DNA of 61,254 bases from Litorimonas sp. (GTDB lineage: Bacteria > Pseudomonadota > Alphaproteobacteria > Caulobacterales > Maricaulaceae). The notes under the pieces are model-generated. The model had not been told where the DNA came from. It did no database searches and saw only the letters and a program-made list of their open reading frames with translations. Both the position numbers and the translations under genes were made by a program. Positions 36,225-45,718 of the stretch are shown here, one piece after another (the stretch's first letter is position 1; every line of letters begins with the position of its first letter). The stretch covers positions 1 through 61,254 of the forward strand of contig JAPYSU010000016.1 in assembly GCA_029936425.1 (NCBI GenBank), written 5' to 3'.

Positions 36225-37145
36225 CTAGGCTTTGACAGGACGCGGAGGCGAGGCAATCCAGCTTCTGGTGACGCGTTGCAGAAACTCCCGGAAAACTTTT
36301 GCCCTGACAGAGCCCCTCAATTGTGTCGGATAGACAAAGTAAAGGTCAATCGGCTCGCCGGAAACGCTCGGGAGAACTTTGACGAGCCGCCGGGATAAAA
36401 CGGTCATGTAATCCGGTATGCCGGCAAGCCCGATACCGGCTTCGGCGGCCCGCATGATGCCGTGCAAATTATTGACGCTTAGAACGGGTTTACGCGGCGT
36501 GGAGGCCCCGGCGCTCAAGACCCAGTTGGAGCTGTTGAGATTTTTGGGAATCAGCTCGCCGAATGCAATGATTTTATGATTATCCAAATCCTCAGCTGAT
36601 GAAGGCGCTCCGTGCGCGGCGAGATAGGCGTGGCTGGCATAAATGCTCTGCGTGATCTGGCCCAGTTTTCTTTCTATTACATCGCCTTGTGTGGTCGGCC
36701 AAGGCCGCAGCGCGCAGTCAACGTCAAAGGCGGAGAGGTCATGCTCACTATCCTCGAGGATGAGCTGGACTTCGATATCCGGGTAGGTCGCCATAAATTC
36801 CGGCAGAACCGAGGTCAGCCAATTGGAGCCGAGGGAAATAGGCGTGGAGACGCGCAAAAGGCCTTGTGGTTTTTCCCGACTGTCCCGAAGGGACGACTGG
36901 GCCATGGCCACTTTCATGGCCATATCTCTGGAGGCGTAGAAAAGAATATGCCCCTGTTCGGTCAGAGTCAGTCCGCGCGCATGACGGTGGAACAGGGAAA
37001 CTTCGAGATCCTGTTCCAGGGCCGTGATTTGCCGAGAGACCGCCGACTGGGAGATTTTGAGAGCGTCGGCGGCGGCCGTCAGTGACCCATGCTCCGCCGC
37101 AGCGTGAAATGTTTTGAGCTTATCCCAATCGAGGGAGTGCGGCAC
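36225..37145 (-). CDS. LysR-type regulator coupled to trxB
   Basis: The 306-residue protein has the LysR N-terminal domain (DWDKLKTFHAAAEHGSLTAAADALKISQSAVS) and a standard effector domain. It begins with GTG 37145, one base before the trxB stop at 37146, so the two are translationally coupled. A LysR gene directly downstream of trxB is common in alphaproteobacteria; its targets are not defined here. Confidence 0.9.
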   Translation of the reverse strand: MPHSLDWDKLKTFHAAAEHGSLTAAADALKISQSAVSRQITALEQDLEVSLFHRHARGLTLTEQGHILFYASRDMAMKVAMAQSSLRDSREKPQGLLRVSTPISLGSNWLTSVLPEFMATYPDIEVQLILEDSEHDLSAFDVDCALRPWPTTQGDVIERKLGQITQSIYASHAYLAAHGAPSSAEDLDNHKIIAFGELIPKNLNSSNWVLSAGASTPRKPVLSVNNLHGIMRAAEAGIGLAGIPDYMTVLSRRLVKVLPSVSGEPIDLYFVYPTQLRGSVRAKVFREFLQRVTRSWIASPPRPVKA

Positions 37146-38117
37146 CTATTCCGCCGCTTCCTGAACCGGTTCGGCTTCGTGATGCTCGGCGAGGAAGCGT
37201 TCTGCTTCGAGAGCGCCCATGCAGCCCAGTCCTGCCGCTGTCACTGCTTGTCGGTATGTTTCATCCGAGACGTCACCCGTGGCGAATACGCCCGGAATAT
37301 TCGTGGCCGTACTGTCCGGCGCGGTCGTTATATATCCGCCGCTGTTCATCGCAACATGACCCTCAAAAATTGTGGTCGAAGGTTTATGACCAATGGCAAT
37401 GAAGACGCCGTGAGTGTCGCGCGTATGTTCCTCGCCGTCCTTTGTGCTTTTCAATCTAACACCTGTGACGCCAAGAGGATCTTCATCGCCCAGAATTTCT
37501 TCAAGCGTTGTGTCCCAGAGAATTTCGACCTTTTCGTTGTTGAAAAGGCGTTCCTGCAAGATCTTTTCAGCTCTGAGGCTGTCCCGGCGATGAACCAGTG
37601 TAACTTTGGACGCAAAATTGGTCAAAAACAGCGCCTCCTCGACGGCTGTGTTGCCGCCGCCAACAACGACAACTTCCTTGCCGCGATAGAAAAACCCGTC
37701 GCATGTGGCGCAGGCGGAGACGCCGAAGCCCTGGAATTTATCTTCCGAAGGCAGGCCAAGCCATTTGGCCTGCGCGCCTGTCGCGATGATAACGGAGTCG
37801 GCCGTGTAAACAGTACCGCTATCGCCGTTCATGACAAAGGGGCGCTTTGAAAAATCAACCGTTGTAATAGTGTCTTCGTAAAAGGCTGTGCCGAATTTCA
37901 GCGCGTGTTCCTTGAATTTGTCCATTAGCTCGGGGCCCATTATCTCGGGAAAACCGGGGTAGTTTTCGACGTCTGTCGTAATGGTCAATTGCCCGCCGGG
38001 CTGAAGTCCGGCGACCATGCCGGGTTCCAGCATCGCGCGCGCGGCGTAAACTGCGGCAGTATAGCCGGCAGGTCCGGAGCCGATAATCATGACTTTGTGG
38101 TGAACGGAGTCGCTCAT
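37146..38117 (-). CDS. trxB: thioredoxin-disulfide reductase
   Basis: The 323-residue protein has the FAD-binding GSGPAGYTAAVYAARA, the redox-active CATC in GVSACATCDGFFY, the NADPH-binding VVGGGNTAVEEALFLT, and the C-terminal GVFATGDVSDETYRQ. It reduces thioredoxin with NADPH. ATG 38117 follows GAGG with 7-8 bp spacing; an open frame extending to 38282 would add an unrelated N-terminus and is not used. LysR follows without a gap. Confidence 0.96.
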   Translation of the reverse strand: MSDSVHHKVMIIGSGPAGYTAAVYAARAMLEPGMVAGLQPGGQLTITTDVENYPGFPEIMGPELMDKFKEHALKFGTAFYEDTITTVDFSKRPFVMNGDSGTVYTADSVIIATGAQAKWLGLPSEDKFQGFGVSACATCDGFFYRGKEVVVVGGGNTAVEEALFLTNFASKVTLVHRRDSLRAEKILQERLFNNEKVEILWDTTLEEILGDEDPLGVTGVRLKSTKDGEEHTRDTHGVFIAIGHKPSTTIFEGHVAMNSGGYITTAPDSTATNIPGVFATGDVSDETYRQAVTAAGLGCMGALEAERFLAEHHEAEPVQEAAE

Positions 38118-38155
38118 AAGAATGCCTCTAATAAATATCCAGACATAAATAAGGG

Positions 38156-38222
38156 GGGATGGCCGGATTCGCAAGCGGAGCGAGCGATTTACGGGGGATA
38201 AATTCCCGTAAGGAGGGGCATG
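38156..38222. repeat. diverged copy of the GC-rich palindromic repeat seen at 4031-4164
   Basis: The stretch contains a run of GGGGGG, a GCAAGCGGAGCG segment, a TTACGGG/CCCGTAA hairpin (38189-38211) and a GGAGGGG end. It aligns with the reverse complement of the 4114-4164 copy in TTTACGGGGGA...TCCCG-AA-G-GGGG-ATG. It lies between the divergent trxB and ThuA genes. Confidence 0.45.
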
Positions 38223-38285
38223 AAGCCAAGCGTGTAATTTATCAGCTTGCTTGCAGTTTGAGCGAAGCTCTGCCAATTTCATAAA

Positions 38286-39146
38286 ATGAAATCTATATTA
38301 CACGTTTCCACCGCTTTTTTATCTTTGTCTTTAATGGCGTGTTCAAACATCCCGGTAGCGTCCGCGGAGGAGATGCCATGGCCAAGAAGTTATGAATATT
38401 TAGAGGAAAACTCTGTTCTGGTTTTTTCCGGCACGCGCGATTGGCGGCATGATAGCGGAATCGCTGGCGCCACGGCTTTCTGGGCGCGGGAGTCCGACCA
38501 GAACGGCACAGGTATTTATACGACTGAAAATCCAGCCGTTTTTTCCAAAACTAATTTGAAAAAGTTTTCGGCTATCGTTTTGAACTCAATGACGGGTGAT
38601 GTGTTAAACACTGCTCAGAAGTCGGCTCTGGAAGAATTTGTCGAAGGCGGTGGGGGTCTGCTCATTCATCACGGCGGCGGGGACGGAAGTTCCGGCGAAA
38701 ACTGGCCGTGGTATAAGGACTTAATTGGAACGGTGTTTATCAGCCATCCGATGGATCCGCAGATGCAAGAGGCTTCAGTGGTCACGCTCGCTGGGGATCA
38801 TCCCGTAATGGCCGGATTGAAAGATGAATTTTCTCAGACGGATGAATGGTATAGTTTTGACGGCCCCGTAACAGGACAAGTCACGGTGCTGGCGGGATTG
38901 GATGAAAGCAGTTATTCGCCGGTCAATAACGTATATGGAGAGGTTTCGGATTTACGCATGGGGCCGGAGGCTTCGGACCATCCTATCATTTGGGCGAAAT
39001 GCCCCGGACAGGGCCGCATGGTCTATTCCGCCCTCGGCCATAATATTGCGAGTTTCGACAGTCACGCTCATCAAAAACTGCTCCGAAATGCGATGGCCTG
39101 GGTGACAAAAGAGAGCGATGCCGAAGGTCAGTTCTGTCCGGATTGA
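38286..39146 (+). CDS. ThuA-like domain lipoprotein
   Basis: The 286-residue protein has a lipoprotein signal (LSLSLMACSN, cysteine 19) and a ThuA-like fold: VLVFSGTRDWRHDSGIAGA at the start, GLLIHHGGGDG in the middle and WAKCPGQGRMVYSALGHN near the end. ThuA-like domains occur in sugar-related and cofactor-independent hydrolase-like proteins; the function here is not known. It is divergent from trxB and ends 22 bp before the convergent ELM1 gene. Confidence 0.8.
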   Translation: MKSILHVSTAFLSLSLMACSNIPVASAEEMPWPRSYEYLEENSVLVFSGTRDWRHDSGIAGATAFWARESDQNGTGIYTTENPAVFSKTNLKKFSAIVLNSMTGDVLNTAQKSALEEFVEGGGGLLIHHGGGDGSSGENWPWYKDLIGTVFISHPMDPQMQEASVVTLAGDHPVMAGLKDEFSQTDEWYSFDGPVTGQVTVLAGLDESSYSPVNNVYGEVSDLRMGPEASDHPIIWAKCPGQGRMVYSALGHNIASFDSHAHQKLLRNAMAWVTKESDAEGQFCPD

Positions 39147-39168
39147 GGCTGAACAACCCGGCTCCTGC

Positions 39169-40161
39169 CTAGTTCAATACGGCATCACGGCGGTCATAGT
39201 GCGCCCATAGTTTCTCTGCCAATCGAGCTGTTTCGTCGAGAGGAGGATAATCTGGAGCTGTCGGATCGCCGCTGTAAGGATGAAGATGGCATTTATCTGT
39301 CAAAGCCTCGTGCAGCTGTTTAAACTTTCCGGCATCTCCGGAAAGGGGCAGGGTGAACACAGCTTTGCCGGTGGCGGCTGCTTCGGTCAGCATATTTGTG
39401 CTTTCCTCTGTGACTAAAATGATTTCAGCTCCGCCAAGGAAGGCAAAATAGGGGTTTTCGCCTTCTCCCGTATGGAGCCAAATCTTGTCATTGCCCTTGG
39501 CTAAGTCGGAATAGTCTTTTTGAACCCAATCCGGTGTGCGGCGGGACGTTGTGATTAAGAGGCTGTAGCCTTTGCTGAGAAGATCATTGGCGGCGCTGAT
39601 GTGATTCTGATGATCGGCTTGAGTGAACTGAAAGCGCTTGCTCGGCCCGCCGATAAGCAGGGCGGCCCTCGGCATCGAAAAACGGTTTAATTGCGTTTCG
39701 AAAGCCAGAGTTTCTTTTATAATTTCATCGCGAGTCACGCGATTAGGCGACCCGATCATGGTTTCGACATTGCGTCCGGACAAATTATCGTGCTGCGGTG
39801 CGATGACCAGATCAAAGCGATCCGGATCAATCTTCGGATCCTGTATATAGACCGTGAAACAGGTGGGAATGGTTCTTTTGATGGCGAGCAGGGCGGCAAT
39901 CGCCTGTCGTCCACATCCTATTACCAAATCAGGTGTTTCGCGGGGAAGGCCGTAATCCGCCGGGCGGTTTTTAAGTGCAAATTGCATGAGCGGCGTGGCC
40001 GCCTTGAAGGCCATGCCCGGAGTTAGAACGTGTTTTGTAAAGGAGAAGGGACGCAGCCGCGCCGAGGCTTCGGCCAAGCCTAGAGCCTGATTTTCAATGC
40101 CGCGCCGCCCATCGCTGATGACCCAGCCTTGCAGTGCCTCTTCATAAGCAGAAGAGGCCAT
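39169..40161 (-). CDS. ELM1/GtrOC1 family (mitochondrial fission-like) protein
   Basis: The 330-residue protein belongs to the ELM1 family: WVISDGRRGIENQALGLAEA, DLVIGCGRQAIAALLAIKR, YIQDPKIDPDRFDLVIAPQHD, ALLIGGPSKRFQFTQ and LVTEESTNMLTEAAATGKAV. Plant ELM1 acts in mitochondrial division; bacterial relatives may be glycosyltransferase-like and are undefined. It follows greA by 3 bp on the same strand, an arrangement common in alphaproteobacteria, so it is probably in one operon with greA. Confidence 0.88.
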   Translation of the reverse strand: MASSAYEEALQGWVISDGRRGIENQALGLAEASARLRPFSFTKHVLTPGMAFKAATPLMQFALKNRPADYGLPRETPDLVIGCGRQAIAALLAIKRTIPTCFTVYIQDPKIDPDRFDLVIAPQHDNLSGRNVETMIGSPNRVTRDEIIKETLAFETQLNRFSMPRAALLIGGPSKRFQFTQADHQNHISAANDLLSKGYSLLITTSRRTPDWVQKDYSDLAKGNDKIWLHTGEGENPYFAFLGGAEIILVTEESTNMLTEAAATGKAVFTLPLSGDAGKFKQLHEALTDKCHLHPYSGDPTAPDYPPLDETARLAEKLWAHYDRRDAVLN

Positions 40162-40164
40162 TGT

Positions 40165-40638
40165 TTAGACGAAAGAAACTTCGAGGATTTCATACCCTTT
40201 CGATCCGCCCGGCGCGATCACTTCGAAGACGTCGCCGACGACTTTGGAAATCATGGCGCGTGCAATCGGAGAGGTGACAGAAACTTTGCCTTCTTTGATG
40301 CTGGCTTCGTCTTCACCGACGATCTGGTAAGTGCTTTCCTCGTCTGTGTCTTCATTGACGATTTTAACGGTGGCGCCAAAACGCACGGTTTCGCCCGACA
40401 TGGTTGTCGGATCAATTACCTGCGCCAGAGACAGTTTGGATTCGAGTTCCTGAATACGGCCTTCAATGAAGCCCTGCTTCTCTTTGGCAGCGTGATATTC
40501 CGCATTCTCAGAAAGATCGCCATGTTCGCGGGCTACTGAAATCGCCTGAATAACTTCAGGTCGCTCAACAGTTTTCAAATGCTTCAGCTCGCTTTCGAGT
40601 GCGGCATGGCCATTTACGGTCATAGGAAATTTTTGCAT
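40165..40638 (-). CDS. greA: transcription elongation factor GreA
   Basis: The 157-residue protein has the GreA layout: MQKFPMTVNGHAALESELKHLKTVERP, the coiled-coil with AISVAREHGDLSENAEYHAAKEKQ, and a C-terminal FKBP-like domain with SPIARAMISKVVGD. It rescues backtracked RNA polymerase. I start it at ATG 40638; upstream frame extensions are not needed. ELM1 follows 3 bp later. Confidence 0.96.
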   Translation of the reverse strand: MQKFPMTVNGHAALESELKHLKTVERPEVIQAISVAREHGDLSENAEYHAAKEKQGFIEGRIQELESKLSLAQVIDPTTMSGETVRFGATVKIVNEDTDEESTYQIVGEDEASIKEGKVSVTSPIARAMISKVVGDVFEVIAPGGSKGYEILEVSFV

Positions 40639-41025
40639 AATAATTCGTCCAGTTCGCAAAAAAAATGTAGCAAAGACCCATAAGGTCTTGAAGAGTTGGG
40701 TCAAGACCAAATAGCTCAAAGCGTGTCTTGTACCTGTCTTAAATCAAGCCTTCTAGATGGCGTTGTTTTTCACTTTGTCAAGAAATTCAACTCTTAAGGG
40801 GCGCTGAAACTCTCGGGACAAAAGAAAATGGCGACAGGGGTGCCACCCTGCCGCCTATGCCCAAACCCCATTCGAAAGGAGACGAAATTTAGTTTGTGCC
40901 ATAGCAATTTGTAATGTGTGAGCATCAGAGTCAATTCACTATTCTTCATGCTCTCTGCGGCGTCTCGTCTTATATTTTGTTCATCACCTTGTTCTTAAGG
41001 CCATTTCTTTCCATATAATTGGCCT
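40639..41025. other. gene-free divergent region between greA and glyoxalase II
   Basis: The 387-bp interval holds promoters for two divergent genes. A GGCG-A-CAGGG/CCCTG-C-CGCC hairpin with a GTGCCA-like loop (about 40829-40853) has no U-run on either side. I see no small gene. Confidence 0.5.
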
Positions 41026-41769
41026 ATGACAGAACGTTCTCCAAACCTAGAAATCGAAATTTTCCTCTGCCTGTCTGATAATTACGGTATTTTATTACAT
41101 GATAAACAAACTGGTCAGACGGTTGCAATCGATACGCCTGACGGAGAGGAAATTGCGTTGCAGTGTGAGAAGAGGGGATGGAATCTCACCGAAATCTGGA
41201 ACACTCATCATCATTGGGATCATACGGGCGGAAACCTGTTCCTGAAGGAAAAATTCGACCTGACGATTACCGGGCCGGGTATGATTGAGGATCGAATACC
41301 GGGGCTGGATAGGGGCGTGGGAAATGGAGACCAGTTCGATTTCGCCGGTCATAAAGTCCATGTCTGGCATACGCCGGGGCACACTAAAGATCACATTGTT
41401 TTTTATGTCCCTGCCGCGAATTCGGTTTTCGTCGGCGATACTTTATTTTTAATGGGCTGCGGGAAACTGTTTGAAGGCACGCCGGCGCAGATGCGTACTA
41501 GCTTGAAGAAACTGGCAAAACTTCCGCCGGAAACTAAGGTGTATTGCGGACATGAATATACGCTTTCCAATGCCGCATTTGCCCTGACGGTGGAGCCGGA
41601 AAATGAGGATTTATTGGCCGCGATCAAATCCGCCACTCTGAAACGCGAACGGGGCGAGCCAACGCTTCCCGGCACAATCAAGCAGGAATTGGCAACCAAT
41701 CCGTTTATGCGGGCCGGCAGTGATGAGGCCTTGGGCGAAATTCGGGCGGCCAAAGATAATTTTCAATAA
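41026..41769 (+). CDS. gloB: hydroxyacylglutathione hydrolase (glyoxalase II)
   Basis: The 247-residue protein has the metallo-beta-lactamase site THHHWDH at residues 60-66, further ligands in WHTPGHTKDH and GDTLF, and YCGHEYTLSNAAFA for the glutathione side. It hydrolyses S-lactoylglutathione to lactate, the second step of methylglyoxal removal. It is monocistronic, ATG 41026. The short C-terminal domain is complete. Confidence 0.94.
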   Translation: MTERSPNLEIEIFLCLSDNYGILLHDKQTGQTVAIDTPDGEEIALQCEKRGWNLTEIWNTHHHWDHTGGNLFLKEKFDLTITGPGMIEDRIPGLDRGVGNGDQFDFAGHKVHVWHTPGHTKDHIVFYVPAANSVFVGDTLFLMGCGKLFEGTPAQMRTSLKKLAKLPPETKVYCGHEYTLSNAAFALTVEPENEDLLAAIKSATLKRERGEPTLPGTIKQELATNPFMRAGSDEALGEIRAAKDNFQ

Positions 41770-41860
41770 AATAATTTTGAATGAAAACAACGATAGAAGA
41801 TGAACAATATGTGAACGTGGCTTTCAGCCTGCGCCTAACTTCTGTATAGTAAAATTACAT

Positions 41861-43543
41861 ATGGACAAAAAAACATTTCTTCGGACCGGGCTTTTCGCCT
41901 CGGCACTCTTTTTAACCACTTCGTTGGCCACAACCGGTTTTGCCGAAGAATACCAGTCTCTTCCTGATCTCAGTCCAGAAGAAATCGCTCTGGATGTTAA
42001 GCAGGAATTTAATAACAGAACAGGTCAGACGGAATATATTGCTCCGACTTATGACCCCTTCGAAGAAGACCGCGCTATGGCGGGGTCAGTAAATCTTCGG
42101 TCTGTCTCCGGCCCTGTTACAGCGATAGACGGAGAGGTTTTCACAGGCGGCGTCATTTTGGATATGGCCTTTTATTATAATTCACACAGCGACGATCCGT
42201 ATGATGTACGCGGATTTACAGACGCCTCTTTCCTCTCGGGGTCACTGGCTCCGGCTCTGTTGCGCGATAACCGGGTGCTCGAATGCTCTCGCAATGTTCA
42301 GGACGTTGTTTACGATCACAGTTTTTATTACGCGCCCACATTCAGTTATAATATTTTCAGACCCAATCGTTATTATGGCGGGTATCACCGCTATGGGCGA
42401 TTTGACCGTCCGTATTGGCGTCATTTCGGATCCGGCTATGGTCGGCACAGTGGCGGCTGGAGCCGTGGAGGTTTTGGCGGAAGGTATGACGGGCGGGGCG
42501 GACGCCGTGATCGAGACGGAAACCGATATGATAGAGATCGAGATCGGGATCGTGGTGACCGAGATCGCGGAGATAGGGACCGCGGCGATAGAGATCGTGG
42601 CGACAGAGACCAAAGACAGGACCGTCAGGCAGATTTCTCTGACCGGGTTATCCGGTCTGACCTCTCCGGACGCAGCCGCGTCACGGTCGGCCAGACGCCA
42701 TTAAGAGCAGAAAATCGCCGCGACAGGTCGGATCGTGACAGATCAAACAATGACCGCCGCAGTCGCCGCGGAAACGATTCCCGAGACAATAGGGCCGAAA
42801 ATAGAGGCTCGAACACAACTCGTACGAATACGGTTATTCGGGCTGTGCCGGAGATTTCTCAAAGGCGAGAAAAAAGACCGGACGTTCAGATACCTCGCGT
42901 CAATTCCAGTTCTGACCGGGTAAAAAGACCAGCGCCCCGCCCAAGTAACAGAGCGGCGCCGCGCCGAGAGACCCGTTCTGTAACCACACGGTCAACTGTG
43001 AAAGTTCCAAGTGTTTCCACCCCTCGCGCCGCGCCGCCAAGAGCTGTAACGCCGCAAAGATCGGCTCCGCCCAGACGCTCAATGCCGCAACGCTCAGCCC
43101 CCCAGCGTTCAGCGCCTAAAGCCAAACGCGAAGGCACGGTTAAAGGAAATGTCGTCATGAATTTTTTCCAATCCGGTTCCAGTTATTCGCGTGATGTCGT
43201 TCGAAGTGTGGAGGTGGATTGCGCTCGGGAAGAAACATTAAGTGTGTTTATTCCGGCCGGGCGTTTGGACGCTGCCAGATATGACGGATTAACAATCCTG
43301 GCCCTGGATGTAGAAGGACGTGAATACCCTATTTTCGTGCCGCCAAATTATATTGAAGGCTTCAACCTGGCTGTCGGCGAAAATTATAATGAGCGTTCGT
43401 CTGTAACCGTGACAAACCCTCAACCTGTCTACAGGTCGACAAGTCCTTACCGGGAAATTGAGCCAGTGGATTGTCCCGAAGGTACGATTACGCAATCTAA
43501 CGGCACTTGCATGATTGATAACTCGAATAAATATCCGCAATAA
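41861..43543 (+). CDS. secreted RD/RG-repeat, intrinsically disordered protein
   Basis: The 560-residue protein has a signal peptide (LFASALFLTTSLATTGFAEE), a folded N-terminal part (to about residue 170), an aromatic-Gly segment (YYGGYHRYGRFDRPYWRHF), and then about 240 residues dominated by Arg/Asp repeats (DRDRGDRDRGDRD, encoded by near-exact DNA repeats around 42540-42620) and a Pro/Arg/Ser-rich linker. The last 130 residues form a second ordered part (VVMNFFQSGSSYSRDVVRS, VDCPEGTITQSNG). I know no family for it. The cell-envelope or extracellular location comes from the signal peptide. Confidence 0.7.
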   Translation: MDKKTFLRTGLFASALFLTTSLATTGFAEEYQSLPDLSPEEIALDVKQEFNNRTGQTEYIAPTYDPFEEDRAMAGSVNLRSVSGPVTAIDGEVFTGGVILDMAFYYNSHSDDPYDVRGFTDASFLSGSLAPALLRDNRVLECSRNVQDVVYDHSFYYAPTFSYNIFRPNRYYGGYHRYGRFDRPYWRHFGSGYGRHSGGWSRGGFGGRYDGRGGRRDRDGNRYDRDRDRDRGDRDRGDRDRGDRDRGDRDQRQDRQADFSDRVIRSDLSGRSRVTVGQTPLRAENRRDRSDRDRSNNDRRSRRGNDSRDNRAENRGSNTTRTNTVIRAVPEISQRREKRPDVQIPRVNSSSDRVKRPAPRPSNRAAPRRETRSVTTRSTVKVPSVSTPRAAPPRAVTPQRSAPPRRSMPQRSAPQRSAPKAKREGTVKGNVVMNFFQSGSSYSRDVVRSVEVDCAREETLSVFIPAGRLDAARYDGLTILALDVEGREYPIFVPPNYIEGFNLAVGENYNERSSVTVTNPQPVYRSTSPYREIEPVDCPEGTITQSNGTCMIDNSNKYPQ

Positions 43544-43899
43544 CTGTTTCAAATCCGGACGGTGCTGTTCCAATTCGTGTCCTGAATGGGAAATGATTGT
43601 TTATAAGCTCGGATATCGCTTTAAAATTAGGCCTCTTCGTTTGGCATGAGGTTTGCAAACCAAGTGGAGAAAGCCGGATTGATATAATTCGGGATTTCCA
43701 CGAAAAGTTTTGCGCTCCCACGCGAAGTTTTTCAAATGTTAGTCAGTTCACCCGGTTGTCTTTTGGACAGCCGGGTTTTTCTTTGGAAAAAAGCCCGTGG
43801 TTTTCAACAGCCGCTTGATTCCAATGAGCCTGTCTTTATTGTCCGATTGAACGATCAATTATACGGGCAGATATAACGGCCTGACCAACGGGAAAAATC
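43544..43899. other. gene-free interval before the acyl-CoA synthetase
   Basis: 356 bp without a gene. It holds the terminator at 43750-43781 and, to its right, the probable promoter of the acyl-CoA synthetase gene. A 74-codon plus-strand open frame (43597-43818) runs through the terminator and has no recognisable product. Confidence 0.5.
43750..43781 (+). terminator. rho-independent terminator
   Basis: ACCCGGTTGTC (43750-43760) pairs with GACAGCCGGGT (43766-43776), with one T-G wobble, followed by a T-run. It ends transcripts coming from the RD-repeat gene, 207 bp after its stop. Confidence 0.78.
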
Positions 43900-45693
43900 A
43901 TGGGTTTTATCTCCACTATCAAACGCGAAGTCAGCTACCTCAGCGGCCTGCTTCGGATGCTGCGTTCCGTCAAAGATGTGGACGCAGAGAGCAATCATCT
44001 TGTGGCTGACGAGCTTGAAAAAAGAGTCGATCAGTATGGCTCAAATACAGCCTTTATAGAGGATGATAGAGAATGGACTTATGACGAGTTTGAAACTTAT
44101 GCCAATAAGGTTGCAGGGTGGGCCCGTGCTCAAGGCCTGAAAGCCAATGATACCGTCGCCGTTTTTGTCAGAAATCGGTTGGAGTATGTCGCGCTCTGGT
44201 TCGGCCTGTCCAAGCTTGGAGTCGTACCGGCTCTTTTGAATTTTCAACTCTCCGGCGCCGCTCTGGCGCATTGCGTCAATATTTCCAAAGCTAAACATCT
44301 GATACTCGACCATGAAATGGCCGATCAGTGGTCGGCTGCAGAAGGCGATGTTAAAGTTGACCTGACAGTCTGGGCCGCTTTCGGAGAGGTAAGGGATTAT
44401 AGAACATTTGACGAAGCGCTGACAGACGTCGTTCCCAATCGCCCGGCGAAATCAGAGCGCCAAGGCCTGAAAGCCGGGGATCAGGCCATTAAAATGTTCA
44501 CCTCCGGCACGACGGGCATGCCTAAAGCGGCAAAAGTCACTCACGTCCGGGCGCAAAATTATCTTCGCGGTATCGGAACGGGAGCTAAATCCGGTCCGAC
44601 AGACCGAATGATGATGGTCTTGCCGCTTTATCATGCGACAGGCGGGCTGGTCGGTATAGGATGCGCACTGACCCATGGCGGCGCCGTCATTGTTCAGCCT
44701 AAATTTTCGGCGACAAAGTTTTGGGACGAAGCCGTGCGCCACGGCGCAACACAATTTACTTATGTAGGAGAGCTCTGCCGGTTTCTTCTTTCGACTCCGC
44801 CCCACCCCCTGGAAAGAGACCACAAAATCAGATGGGCGATCGGGAACGGCCTTCGGAAAGATGTCTGGGAAGGGTTTACCAAGCGATTTGATATTCCTCA
44901 CATTATCGAATTTTACGGGGCGACTGAGGGCAATGTCAGCTTGATAAATGTTGACGGCCCGCCCGGCGCGGTCGGACGCGTTCCGGATTATCTGAAGTTC
45001 AAATTTAATGTCGATATTATTCGCTTTGATGTCGACACCGAGGAAAATCCTCGCGGTGCGGACGGGTTTTGTATACGGACCGACGTCGATGAAATTGGCG
45101 AGGTCATAGGCGAAATCCGAACAGATGACGCCCGTTTCCGCTTTGACGGTTATCAGAACAAGAGCGCGACGAAGAAAAAGATTTTGCGCAATGTTTTCAA
45201 AAAAGATGATGCCTGGTTCCGGACCGGGGATCTGATGAAACGCGATAAGCTCGGTTATTATTATTTCATGGATCGTGTCGGGGACACTTATCGCTGGAAA
45301 GCAGAGAACGTGGCAACCGGCGAAGTGGCGTCTATTCTTTCAAAATATGAGGGCGTCACTCAGGCCAATGTTTATGGCGTGGAAGTCCCGGGATATGACG
45401 GGCGCGCCGGTATGGCCGCTATAGTTGCGGAGAAGGAGCCGGATTTGGAAAAGCTCATGGAGCTCATTCGGACGGAACTCCCTGCCTTTGCGTGGCCCGT
45501 TTTTCTGCGACTGTCCAAAGAGTCAGATACGACAAGTACGTTTAAATTTAAAAAGACCAATCTTGTTAAAGCCGGTTATGACCCGGCCAATATTTCCGAG
45601 CCGCTTTACTTTGCAAACCCCGAAAGTGGGCAGTTCGAAAAACTCGACAAGGCGGCTTTCAAAAAAATAAATTCTGGCGATATTCGACTTTAG
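43900..45693 (+). CDS. long-/very-long-chain acyl-CoA synthetase (FATP/FadD-like)
   Basis: The 597-residue ANL enzyme has the AMP-binding signature IKMFTSGTTGMPKAAKVTH, FYGATEGNVSLINVDG, and the C-terminal FRTGDLMKRDKLGYYYFMDRVGDTYRWKAENVATGEV. The fatty-acid transport protein (FATP/VLACS)-type N-terminus (FISTIKREVSYLSGLLRML) suggests a membrane link. It activates fatty acids to acyl-CoA with ATP. ATG 43900. It lies 25 bp before the DUF924 gene, so they may be co-transcribed. Confidence 0.92.
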   Translation: MGFISTIKREVSYLSGLLRMLRSVKDVDAESNHLVADELEKRVDQYGSNTAFIEDDREWTYDEFETYANKVAGWARAQGLKANDTVAVFVRNRLEYVALWFGLSKLGVVPALLNFQLSGAALAHCVNISKAKHLILDHEMADQWSAAEGDVKVDLTVWAAFGEVRDYRTFDEALTDVVPNRPAKSERQGLKAGDQAIKMFTSGTTGMPKAAKVTHVRAQNYLRGIGTGAKSGPTDRMMMVLPLYHATGGLVGIGCALTHGGAVIVQPKFSATKFWDEAVRHGATQFTYVGELCRFLLSTPPHPLERDHKIRWAIGNGLRKDVWEGFTKRFDIPHIIEFYGATEGNVSLINVDGPPGAVGRVPDYLKFKFNVDIIRFDVDTEENPRGADGFCIRTDVDEIGEVIGEIRTDDARFRFDGYQNKSATKKKILRNVFKKDDAWFRTGDLMKRDKLGYYYFMDRVGDTYRWKAENVATGEVASILSKYEGVTQANVYGVEVPGYDGRAGMAAIVAEKEPDLEKLMELIRTELPAFAWPVFLRLSKESDTTSTFKFKKTNLVKAGYDPANISEPLYFANPESGQFEKLDKAAFKKINSGDIRL

Positions 45694-45718
45694 GCGGCTT
45701 GTTTCAGCTCTGGTTCTC

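Noticed and set aside
40829..40853. GC hairpin upstream of glyoxalase II as a terminator
   Set aside because: No U-run on either strand, and it stands in a divergent promoter region where no transcript needs ending.
42520..42620. Tandem repeat taken at first for a CRISPR array
   Set aside because: The unit is about 12 bp, is in frame with a coding sequence and has no unique spacers of constant length.
42201..42704. 167-codon plus-strand frame overlapping the RD-repeat gene
   Set aside because: It is a shifted reading of the same repeat DNA; it lacks a signal and the RD frame has the signal peptide and ribosome-proximal ATG.
43597..43818. 74-codon frame after the RD-repeat gene
   Set aside because: It runs through the terminator hairpin and has no ribosome site or recognisable product.
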